NCBI GenBank assembly: GCA_964617875.1
Contig: CAZUAI010000150.1
Span: 1-5,206, forward strand
Length of the DNA: 5,206 nt
DNA from: CAZMVY01 sp964617875
GTDB lineage: Bacteria > Planctomycetota > Phycisphaerae > UBA1845 > PWPN01
Reading direction: 5' to 3'
In this document: one piece after another, positions 1 through 5,206 of the stretch
Layout: each line of letters begins with the position of its first letter
How positions within the stretch are numbered: the stretch's first letter is position 1
Made by a program: the position numbers and the translations under genes
Notes under the pieces: model-generated
Seen by the model: only the letters and a program-made list of their open reading frames with translations
The model's database searches: none
Told to the model about the DNA's origin: nothing

Positions 1-1398
1 ATCCTCGGCTACATCAGCCGGACCCGCCGCACCGGCAAGACGATGATCGAGGAGATCATCGAGTCCTACGGCGACCCGCGGGCCCCGCTCTGGCGGCGGA
101 TCAAGTACTGGCCGTTCCACAAGTTCATCGACCGAATGAAGGGCTCGACCTCCCGCGAGACGTTCCGCCAACGCGTCGCCGGCCACCGCCCGACCGTCCG
201 CGGGTTCGTCGTGACCGCCCGCAGCGTCGCCGAGTACGGCCTCACCCTGCCGCAGCGGTTCTCTGCGCCTCTCTTCGCCGTCTGGAACTTCACGAACAAG
301 TGCAACATGAAATGCCGGCACTGCTACCAGGACGCCGGCGGAAAGGGCCTCGCCGACGAACTCACGCACAAGGAGCGACTGGCCCTCGTGGACGAACTGG
401 CCCGCGAGTACATGGCGATGATCTCGTTCGCCGGCGGCGAACCGCTGATCGATCCGGACATCTGGCCCGTGCTGGAGCGATGTCACCATCACGGGATCCA
501 CACGAGCCTCGCGACGAACGGCTCGCTGATCACGCCGGAGGTCGCGGCGCGGCTCGCCGCGCTCGAGTGCAAGTACATCGAGATCTCGCTCGACAGCGTC
601 CATCCGGAGCGGCACGACACCTTCCGCGGCCAGCCGGGGGCGTGGGAACGCACGGTCCGCGGAATGAAGAACGTCGTGGCGCAGGAGGGCCTCCGCCTCG
701 GCATCGCGATGTGCATTACGCAGAAGAACTACGACGAGGTCGACGACATGCTCAGGTTCGCCGTGGACCTCGGTGCGAAGGTCTTCGCGTACTTCAACTT
801 CATCCCCGTCGGCCGCGGGCTGGAGATGGTCCACGAGGACCTCACGCCGCAACAGCGCGAGGCCCTGCTCCGCAAGCTGAACGACTGGATGCAGTCGCGC
901 AGGATCAGCGTGATGTCCACGTCGCCGCAGTTCGGGCGGATCGCGCTGGCCTTCCCGCCCGAAGCGACGCTCCAGCCGTGCTCGCACCTCGGTGGCGGCG
1001 GCGGAACGAAGGCGCGGGTCGTGGCGAAATACCTGGGCGGCTGCGGCGCCGGCCGCTGCTACGTGGCGATCGAACCGGACGGCACGGTCACGCCCTGCGT
1101 CTACCTCCCCCACCGCGTCATGGGCAATATCCGCCAGCGACGGTTCATCGACATCTACCGCAACAACGACTTCATCGACCTGATCTGCGACCGCGACCGG
1201 CGGGCCCGCCACTGCGAGGTGTGCGAGTTCAAGCACTACTGCGGCGGCTGCCTCGCCCGCGCCGATGCCTACTACGGCGAACTCAACGCCGGCGACCCCG
1301 GCTGCATCTTCAATGCAAAGCACTGGGACGCCCTGGCCGCGTGCATGGAGGCCCCGAAGGCGGACGCAGCCGTCTGCGACTGCCGGCGAGGGCTATGA
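1..1398 (+). CDS. Radical SAM/SPASM domain iron-sulfur enzyme, 5' end outside the window
   Basis: The frame is open from base 1. The first ATG is at 43 (451 codons from there), but 14 in-frame codons precede it and it lacks a Shine-Dalgarno sequence, so the real start probably lies upstream. Numbering from Met43, the radical SAM motif CNMKCRHC (C87, C91, C94) would bind the 4Fe-4S cluster that cleaves S-adenosylmethionine, and AGGEP (130-134) is the SAM-binding GGE motif. A C-terminal SPASM/twitch-like region follows, with C313, C334, C339, C352, C391, C394, C400, C403 and C421, enough to hold one or two auxiliary clusters. The order CEVC...YCGGC...DPGC is typical of SPASM proteins that modify peptides or build cofactors. 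Residues 1-80 are a basic N-terminal extension without cysteines. From memory, the layout (extension, VWNFTN before the first cysteine, GGCGAGRCY before the SPASM part) resembles a poorly characterised group also found in archaea. The substrate is unknown, and no precursor peptide gene is visible downstream. Confidence 0.9.
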   Translation: MLGYISRTRRTGKTMIEEIIESYGDPRAPLWRRIKYWPFHKFIDRMKGSTSRETFRQRVAGHRPTVRGFVVTARSVAEYGLTLPQRFSAPLFAVWNFTNKCNMKCRHCYQDAGGKGLADELTHKERLALVDELAREYMAMISFAGGEPLIDPDIWPVLERCHHHGIHTSLATNGSLITPEVAARLAALECKYIEISLDSVHPERHDTFRGQPGAWERTVRGMKNVVAQEGLRLGIAMCITQKNYDEVDDMLRFAVDLGAKVFAYFNFIPVGRGLEMVHEDLTPQQREALLRKLNDWMQSRRISVMSTSPQFGRIALAFPPEATLQPCSHLGGGGGTKARVVAKYLGGCGAGRCYVAIEPDGTVTPCVYLPHRVMGNIRQRRFIDIYRNNDFIDLICDRDRRARHCEVCEFKHYCGGCLARADAYYGELNAGDPGCIFNAKHWDALAACMEAPKADAAVCDCRRGL

Positions 1399-1959
1399 TC
1401 TCGAAGAGTCCCAACCCCATGCGAAACGCCCATGTCTCGTGGCGAGACCGTGGCGCCTCGGCTTCTCTTCCGGCACAACGGATTCGGTAATCGCATCCTT
1501 CTGACGCGGCATCCTGACGGTTCAGAGCCAGGTTGTGGAGCACGGGCGGTGATACCTTCATGGGAGGTGTCGGTATGCCGGCGATCTCGCACCGGATGCC
1601 CCCAATCCCTCGCCGCGTCAAACGGCCGTTTCCGCTTCGCACCCTTCCGCTCCTGCATGAGTTGGCGTTGGTCCGATCGACCGTCGTTGCGCCCGGTTGC
1701 AGTCCGGGCAGCCCCTTCCATCGTCGCGCCTTCGTGTGTTCTTCGCGGTCGCTCAACGAAACGAAGCCACCGCATTCACGGGCGACATTTCGCACCTTCC
1801 TGTGCGGCAAGCAGTTACGTAGAGACACCTTCGGAGCGTCTACATGCGCCGCGACGAAACGAAGCCACGCTCCGCACCCACCGCCGAGCCACTTCCACCC
1901 CCCTCGCATCCGCGCGCGATCCCACGAAATGAAGCCGCTACGGAACAATGACCCGACGG
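1399..1959. other. Long intergenic stretch without a convincing gene
   Basis: This stretch lies between the radical SAM gene and the 3' end of fmt, which converge on it. Open frames cross it on both strands, but their translations are dominated by Arg, Pro, Ser and His and show no recognisable domain, so I call no gene. It holds a 6-bp hairpin at 1434-1448 (GTCTCG-TGG-CGAGAC, no T-tract), 36 nt after the radical SAM stop. A second 6-bp hairpin lies at 1691-1709 (GCCCGG-TTGCAGT-CCGGGC). Three copies of a 15-base motif occur between 1756 and 1938. An ATG at 1575 follows a good GGGAGG at 1562-1567, but the frame it opens simply runs antisense through fmt. The stretch looks like decayed or repeat-derived intergenic DNA, though a non-coding RNA cannot be excluded. 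Confidence 0.55.
1756..1938 (+). repeat. Three dispersed copies of a 15-base direct repeat
   Basis: ACGAAACGAAGCCAC occurs exactly at 1756-1770 and 1854-1868, and with two changes (ACGAAATGAAGCCGC) at 1924-1938. The start-to-start spacings are 98 and 70 bp, and the intervening sequences do not match one another. The spacing is too irregular, and the units too short, for a CRISPR array. They could be remnants of a dispersed intergenic repeat or binding sites for a protein. The exact 15-base duplication is directly seen; its function is unknown. Confidence 0.6.
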
Positions 1960-1998
1960 AAAAACAGGCGCTCGAGACCCTACTCGACCGGCAGCGCC
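1960..1998 (-). terminator. Candidate intrinsic terminator of fmt, overlapping its stop codon
   Basis: Read on the - strand, GGCGC (1998-1994) pairs with GCGCC (1971-1967), and TCGAG (1987-1983) pairs with CTCGA (1976-1972). The loop is TAGGGT, and six unpaired bases (1993-1988) bulge on the 5' side. The stem is followed at once by TGTTTTT (1966-1960). The fmt stop codon TAG (1982-1980) lies in the loop. The T-tract and ten base pairs support rho-independent termination; the bulge weakens it. Confidence 0.5.
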
Positions 1999-2942
1999 TC
2001 GAATCGGTCGCCCGGCCGGACGTGCCGCCCGTTGACAAAGTCCTGCCACGTCATCACCCGCTTGCCCGTCGGCTGGATCTCGAGGATCTCCAGTTGGCCG
2101 TCGCCCGCGCAGACATGGTAGTTGTCCAGTACCGCACCGGGCGCCGCTCCCATCGCCGCATGTGCCGGCCCGGCAGCCCGGGCGAGCGCAATCGCCACTT
2201 CCTCGCGGCGATGCCCGTCGGCGGATGCGTATACGCAGCGGGCGCCGGGCCACGGGGTCATCGCGCGGATGTGCCGCGCGAGCTTGATCGCGTTCCGCGC
2301 GAAATCGAGCCGGCCGGCCGCCTTGTTCAGTTTCGGGGCGATGCTCGCGCCCTGCTCATCCTGCCGTTCGCCGGTCGGCGCGTCCGACTGTTCGAACAGG
2401 CGAAGCATCGCTCCGATCGCATCCGGCCCGATCATCGCCAGCCGATCGTGCAGGATCCCCGCCGTCTCGTCCGGCCCGATCAGCGTCTCTCGCTTCACCA
2501 GCACCTCGCCGGCGTCCATGCGGCTTGCGAGCCGGAACACGGTAACGCCCGTCTTCGACTCGCCGCACAGGATCGCCCAGGCGATTGGCGCCGCCCCCCG
2601 GTACTTCGGCAGCAGCGAGCCGTGCAGGTTCACGAAACCGCACGCCGTCGCCGCCAGCAATGCCGGTCCGAGCTTCTGCCCGAACGCGATCACCACCCCC
2701 AGCCGGGCATCCAGCTCCCGTATGCGCGCAACGAACGCGGCCTCGTTCACATCCGCCGACTCGATCACGGGCATGCCGAGTTGTTCGGCCCACGCGGCCG
2801 CCGGCGTGGGCGTCGCCTTGCGCCCGCGCCCGCTGGGACGGCTGGGCTGGCTCACTATCGCCGCGACCTCATGCGGGCTGTTGGCGAACCACCGAAGGGT
2901 CGGTACGGCGAACTCACCGGAGGCAAAGAGCACGACGCGCAT
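1980..2942 (-). CDS. fmt: Methionyl-tRNA formyltransferase
   Basis: This enzyme transfers a formyl group from 10-formyltetrahydrofolate to the amino group of Met on initiator tRNA in the cytosol, which prepares it for translation initiation. The 320-residue product has the usual family length. The N-terminal formyltransferase fold starts with MRVVLFASGEFAVPTLRWF. It carries PSRPSGRGRK (33-42), the loop that contacts the tRNA acceptor end in known structures. It also has the family signature NLHGSLLPKYRGAAPI (105-120). The catalytic triad is visible as N105, H107 and D143 (in RMDAGEV). The C-terminal tRNA-binding domain (about 205-320) ends with GKRVMTWQDFVNGR. The ATG at 2942 is chosen because homology begins there; the frame stays open further upstream, but that part does not look like Fmt. 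No Shine-Dalgarno precedes this ATG. A CATAAT hexamer sits six bases upstream, compatible with a leaderless message. def, the common neighbour of fmt, is not in the window. The phosphatase gene lies 186 bp upstream on the same strand. Confidence 0.95.
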   Translation of the reverse strand: MRVVLFASGEFAVPTLRWFANSPHEVAAIVSQPSRPSGRGRKATPTPAAAWAEQLGMPVIESADVNEAAFVARIRELDARLGVVIAFGQKLGPALLAATACGFVNLHGSLLPKYRGAAPIAWAILCGESKTGVTVFRLASRMDAGEVLVKRETLIGPDETAGILHDRLAMIGPDAIGAMLRLFEQSDAPTGERQDEQGASIAPKLNKAAGRLDFARNAIKLARHIRAMTPWPGARCVYASADGHRREEVAIALARAAGPAHAAMGAAPGAVLDNYHVCAGDGQLEILEIQPTGKRVMTWQDFVNGRHVRPGDRFEALPVE

Positions 2943-3033
2943 GGCCGTATTATGCAGCAACGCCCCGTACGATGCACGCTGGGAATAACCAGGCGCGGAT
3001 GTCACGACGGCCGCCCCCGGTCGGGCACGCCTG

Positions 3034-3089
3034 TTGTGGTGCGGGCTTCCGCCCTGCCGCCGGATGCAGGCAACCCGCCTGCGCCACAA
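3034..3089. repeat. Two-hairpin palindromic intergenic element (REP/BIME-like)
   Basis: TTGTGGTGCGGGC (3034-3046) and GCCTGCGCCACAA (3077-3089) are inverted copies matching at 11 of 13 positions, so the 56-bp block is an imperfect palindrome. Each half also forms its own hairpin. The left has GGGC-TTCC-GCCC (3043-3054), extendable by GC/GC past a bulged T. The right has GCAGGC-AACCC-GCCTGC (3066-3082). Neither side has a T-tract, so it is not an ordinary terminator. It lies in the 186-bp gap between the phosphatase and fmt genes. The architecture is that of paired REP-type repeats. Whether copies exist elsewhere in the genome cannot be seen here. Confidence 0.5.
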
Positions 3090-3128
3090 TCGGGTACGCT
3101 CCGACGGCCGAACGGGTCGTGCCCCGCG

Positions 3129-4403
3129 TCACAGTCGCCGGATCAGAAGCGCCGTCAGGTCGTCCTGCTGCGGCGTCCCCTCCCCGAATGCCACGACCTC
3201 CTGATGGATCGCCTGGATGATCGCCGCCGAAGACGCCCCCTTTTGCTCCCGCAGCACCGCGACCACCCGCTCCGTCCCGAACTGCTCATCGTCCGGCCGC
3301 TCCCACTCGACGAACCCGTCTGTGAGCACCGCGAGAATGTCCCCCGGCTCGAGCCGGATCGGGCCCGCGACATCCAGTTCCTGGTCCGCCATGATGCCCA
3401 TCGGGAACCCCGTGGGCCGCAACTCGTCCGCCGAGCCGCTCGACGCATGGAAGTGCAGGATCGGCCCGTGCCCCGCGCTCACGTACGAAACCGTCGCCGC
3501 CCCGGCGTCCAGGAAGCCGATCGTTGCCGTGACGAACCGGTCGGCGGGGATGTCGTTGCACAGCAGCCGGTTCACGTGCCCGGCGATTTCTCGCAGCTCG
3601 CCCGACATCGTGGCGATGCTCCGCAGGATCGACCGGCACTGAGCCACAATCAGCGCCGGGCCGATCCCGTGGCCCGTCGCGTCCGCCACGAGGAAGCCCA
3701 GCCGTCCGTCGTCCATCGGAAAGAAGTCGAAGCAGTCGCCGCCGGTCTGATCGGCGGGCTTGTTCCACCCCGCGATGTCGAAGCCCGGAACAACCGGGTT
3801 CTCCGCCGGGAGCAGCCGTTGCTGGATCTCACGGGCGATGTCGAGATCCCGCTCGAGACGCAGCTTCGTCTGGTACTGATCGAGGAGCATCTGCCGCTCG
3901 ACGGCAACGCCCGCCAGTTTGCTCAGCGCGTCGGCCATTGCCGTGTCCGCCGACGTGAAATCCCCCGCCAGCTTGTTGAGCACCTGGAGGACGCCGACGA
4001 CGCCGCCGTCGTGGCCGATCAGCGGAAACGTCAGCAGGTTTCGCGTGCGGTAGCCCGTGGCCTCGTCGATGCTCCGATTGAAGCGCGCGTCCGCGTAGGC
4101 GTCGGGCACGAGGATCGCCTTGCGAGTCTGCACCGCCTGCCCGGCGATCCCGCTCTTGGCGCTGAATCGCAATCGGTCCACGCCGGTCGCCACGCAACTG
4201 TACAACTCGTCGGCCGCCGCGTCATAAAGGAATACGCTGGCCCGGTCGCACCCCAATGCCCGCAAGGCCGCCGCCGCGACCCGCGACAGCAGCGTGTCGA
4301 GGTCGAACGTGCTGCCCAGGTCTCGCGCCACCTCGACGAGCACCGCAAACGCGGCGCCTTCGCTGTCGATCTTCTCAAGTGCCATGCGGGCAAAGGATGT
4401 CAC
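3129..4403 (-). CDS. GAF domain-containing SpoIIE/RsbU-type PP2C serine/threonine phosphatase
   Basis: This is probably a cytosolic signalling phosphatase that removes phosphate from Ser/Thr of a regulatory protein, as RsbU and SpoIIE do for anti-anti-sigma factors. A GAF sensor domain spans about residues 18-170. An amphipathic linker helix at 183-199 (LERDLDIAREIQQRLLP) is the hallmark joining sensors to RsbU-like catalytic domains. The PP2C domain runs from about 205 to 424 and keeps the expected metal-binding and core motifs: GGD (D223), DATGHG (D241), SAGHGP (309-314), GFPMGIM (332-338), TDG (D362) and DD (414-415). No transmembrane segment or signal peptide is seen. The ligand of the GAF domain is unknown. 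The start is uncertain: the frame can begin at GTG 4403 (424 aa) or at ATG 4385 (418 aa), and neither has a clear Shine-Dalgarno. No kinase, anti-sigma or STAS-domain partner lies nearby. It is transcribed divergently from the tRNA-Ala gene. Confidence 0.9.
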   Translation of the reverse strand: MTSFARMALEKIDSEGAAFAVLVEVARDLGSTFDLDTLLSRVAAAALRALGCDRASVFLYDAAADELYSCVATGVDRLRFSAKSGIAGQAVQTRKAILVPDAYADARFNRSIDEATGYRTRNLLTFPLIGHDGGVVGVLQVLNKLAGDFTSADTAMADALSKLAGVAVERQMLLDQYQTKLRLERDLDIAREIQQRLLPAENPVVPGFDIAGWNKPADQTGGDCFDFFPMDDGRLGFLVADATGHGIGPALIVAQCRSILRSIATMSGELREIAGHVNRLLCNDIPADRFVTATIGFLDAGAATVSYVSAGHGPILHFHASSGSADELRPTGFPMGIMADQELDVAGPIRLEPGDILAVLTDGFVEWERPDDEQFGTERVVAVLREQKGASSAAIIQAIHQEVVAFGEGTPQQDDLTALLIRRL

Positions 4404-4507
4404 GCCTGCCCGCCAAGATCAAGCCGGCCCGGCCGATCCGATTGGAACCGGCGAGCCACAGGCCGCAAAGAGACCCCGGCGCCGATCGCGTCGCCCTGAT
4501 CCTGCTG

Positions 4508-4536
4508 TTGACAACACGGCCGCGGTACTCTCTAAT
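4508..4536 (+). promoter_or_regulatory. Sigma70-type promoter of the tRNA-Ala gene
   Basis: A perfect -35 box TTGACA (4508-4513) is followed by a 17-bp spacer and the -10 box TCTAAT (4531-4536), five of six matches to TATAAT. Transcription would start around 4543, a few bases before the mature tRNA 5' end at 4551. The spacing, match quality and position make this the strongest promoter in the window. Confidence 0.8.
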
Positions 4537-4550
4537 GCGATCATGCCGAC

Positions 4551-4623
<73 letters not shown>

Positions 4624-4660
4624 GTAAACATAAACCCCGCCGAACGCTAGACTTGCGTAC

Positions 4661-4677
4661 CTGCCCGCGTCGGGCAG
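4661..4677 (+). other. GC-rich hairpin downstream of tRNA-Ala
   Basis: CTGCCCG-CGT-CGGGCAG forms seven perfect pairs closed by a three-base loop, 38 nt after the tRNA 3' end. No T-tract follows directly. It may protect or help process the tRNA precursor 3' trailer, or act together with the terminator just after it. Confidence 0.45.
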
Positions 4678-4682
4678 CGCGG

Positions 4683-4700
4683 CCCGGGAAACTGGGTTTT
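4683..4700 (+). terminator. Candidate intrinsic terminator for the tRNA-Ala transcript
   Basis: CCCGG (4683-4687) pairs with CTGGG (4692-4696), with one G-U pair, around a GAAA tetraloop (GNRA class), and TTTT (4697-4700) follows directly. Two further G-U pairs could extend the stem at its base. The position, 60 nt past the tRNA and before the next gene, fits an end to tRNA transcription. The T-tract is short. Confidence 0.5.
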
Positions 4701-4716
4701 CGGGTATTTTCGGGTA
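4697..4716 (+). repeat. Tandem duplication of a 10-base unit
   Basis: TTTTCGGGTA is repeated exactly, head to tail, at 4697-4706 and 4707-4716. The second copy is also part of the left arm of the adjoining inverted repeat, and the first copy begins at the T-tract of the candidate tRNA terminator. Such iterated short units near an integrase gene can be binding sites for the recombinase or a regulator; this role is inferred. Confidence 0.6.
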
Positions 4717-4732
4717 GTGGACTACCCGAAAA
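4707..4732. promoter_or_regulatory. Perfect 12-bp inverted repeat in front of the integrase-like gene
   Basis: TTTTCGGGTAGT (4707-4718) and ACTACCCGAAAA (4721-4732) are exact inverted copies separated by GG. The repeat ends three bases before the GGGAGG ribosome-binding site. It could be a dimer operator for autoregulation, a pair of recombinase core-type sites, or an RNA hairpin that affects access to the ribosome-binding site. It is unlikely to be an intrinsic terminator because A-runs, not T-runs, follow the stem on either strand. Confidence 0.55.
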
Positions 4733-4735
4733 ACC

Positions 4736-4741
4736 GGGAGG
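4736..4741 (+). promoter_or_regulatory. Ribosome-binding site fixing the integrase-like start
   Basis: GGGAGG lies five bases before ATG 4747. This favours that ATG over the in-frame GTG at 4717, which lies inside the inverted repeat and has no Shine-Dalgarno. Confidence 0.75.
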
Positions 4742-4746
4742 TACGC

Positions 4747-5199
4747 ATGGCACGTCCCCGAAGTTCGATCCTCAATCCCCCTTCGTACCGGCTGCACCGC
4801 GCGAGCGGGCAGGCGATCGTCGAAATCGCCGGCCGCCGGTGCTACCTGGGCGTCTACGGCTCGCCCGGAAGTTGGGCGAAGTACCACGCCAGTATCGCGA
4901 GCATCGGACTCGATGCCGGTGCTGCGAACGTACCGGCGGTTGCCGCGCCGCCCTCGCCAGCGGCGATGCCCGCCGCCCCGAGCCTCGAGCCCGAGGAGTC
5001 GGACGGCATCCGCATCGCCGAGTTGTGCGACCGGTTCCTTGTGGATGCCGCGACGTACTACCGCGACGCCCACGGCAAGCCGACGGCTGAGGTGCTCAAC
5101 TACGAGCGCGTGGCCGGTGCCCTCGTGAAACTCCACGGGCGAATCGAGGCCGCTAACCCAACCTTCGCACGCGGCCGGCGTCAAAGCGGCTGGCGATAG
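4747..5199 (+). CDS. Tyrosine-recombinase-like integrase, N-terminal part only (possibly frameshifted)
   Basis: The 150-residue product starts MARPRSS and contains SYRLH...SGQA...YLGVYGSP...KYH (13-47), a compact N-terminal module that I associate with site-specific integrases of planctomycetes, where it is probably a DNA-arm-binding part. An Ala/Pro-rich linker (about 57-80) follows. Then IRIAELCDRFLVDAATYYRD...PTAEVLNYERVAGALVKLHG (88-131) resembles the helical core-binding (SAM-like) domain. The catalytic domain with its Arg-His-Arg-Tyr residues is absent, because TAG at 5197 ends the frame where relatives of about 350-450 residues continue. Residues after about 137 (PTFARGRRQSGWR) lose the expected pattern, and both other forward frames stay open to the window edge, so a frameshift near 5155-5165 is plausible. 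A short natural protein is the alternative. The start is set by GGGAGG at 4736-4741. Its position right after tRNA-Ala suggests it belongs to an element integrated there. The family call is from memory of sequence style, not from a search. Confidence 0.65.
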   Translation: MARPRSSILNPPSYRLHRASGQAIVEIAGRRCYLGVYGSPGSWAKYHASIASIGLDAGAANVPAVAAPPSPAAMPAAPSLEPEESDGIRIAELCDRFLVDAATYYRDAHGKPTAEVLNYERVAGALVKLHGRIEAANPTFARGRRQSGWR

Positions 5200-5206
5200 C
5201 GCCAGG

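Noticed and set aside
1434..1448. Hairpin GTCTCG-TGG-CGAGAC after the radical SAM stop as a terminator.
   Set aside because: The stem is short and no T-tract follows, so it is recorded only as a hairpin within the intergenic description.
1620..1631. Perfect palindrome AAACGGCCGTTT.
   Set aside because: A single 12-base palindrome is expected about once by chance in a window of this size, and nothing around it suggests an operator.
1756..1938. Possible CRISPR array from the repeated 15-base motif.
   Set aside because: There are only three copies, they are short, the spacings of 98 and 70 bp are irregular, and no cas gene is present.
1310..2038. A - strand frame of 242 codons covering the gap between fmt and the radical SAM gene.
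   Set aside because: It overlaps the ends of both real genes, has no ribosome-binding site or recognisable motif, and its composition is that of non-coding high-GC sequence.
2943..3089. N-terminal extension of fmt to the next upstream start at 3089.
   Set aside because: The added 49 residues show no similarity to Fmt, cross the palindromic element, and would put extra sequence before the conserved MRVVLFASGEF start.
1533..4499. A continuous forward frame of 988 codons spanning the intergenic gap and running antisense through fmt and the phosphatase gene; an ATG at 1575 inside it has a good GGGAGG ribosome-binding site.
   Set aside because: Most of it is the complement of two clearly conserved genes. 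Its translation is rich in Arg, Pro and His with no domain, as expected for an antisense shadow in high-GC DNA. The Shine-Dalgarno match is probably chance.
4717..4746. Upstream in-frame GTG at 4717 as the start of the integrase-like gene.
   Set aside because: It lies inside the perfect inverted repeat and has no ribosome-binding site, whereas ATG 4747 has GGGAGG at ideal spacing and begins a typical MARPR N-terminus.

Overview
This 5.2 kb window is from a high-GC bacterial chromosome. The likely source is Planctomycetota or a relative. That is an inference from the N-terminal style of the integrase-like gene at the right end (a SYRLH...SGQA...YLGVYGSP pattern that I associate with planctomycete recombinases), from the weak or absent Shine-Dalgarno sequences on several genes, and from the GC content. 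No rRNA or other phylogenetic marker is available to confirm it.

Left region (1-1398, + strand): most of a radical SAM/SPASM iron-sulfur enzyme whose true start probably lies upstream of the window. A 0.56-0.58 kb stretch with no convincing gene follows (1399-1979). It contains small hairpins and three dispersed copies of a 15-base motif. It separates the radical SAM gene from a convergent pair on the - strand.

Centre (1980-4403, - strand): a complete methionyl-tRNA formyltransferase gene (fmt) and, upstream of it on the same strand, a GAF-domain plus SpoIIE/RsbU-type PP2C phosphatase. The two are 186 bp apart, and the gap holds a 56-bp two-hairpin palindromic element. A bulged-stem terminator with a T-tract overlaps the fmt stop codon. 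fmt formylates initiator Met-tRNA. The phosphatase is a signalling protein of the kind that drives partner-switching or other phosphoprotein pathways, and no partner gene is visible.

Right region (4404-5206, + strand): a divergent tRNA-Ala(GGC) gene with a near-consensus sigma70-type promoter (TTGACA, 17-bp spacer, TCTAAT) and a GNRA-loop intrinsic terminator. A compact tandem-plus-inverted repeat comes next, then a gene with a strong ribosome-binding site that encodes the N-terminal part of a tyrosine-recombinase-like integrase. The frame stops after 150 codons, so the gene is probably a frameshifted or decayed integrase, or a short derivative of one. A tRNA followed directly by an integrase is the classic left boundary of an integrated genomic island. 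This junction is the most interesting part of the window.
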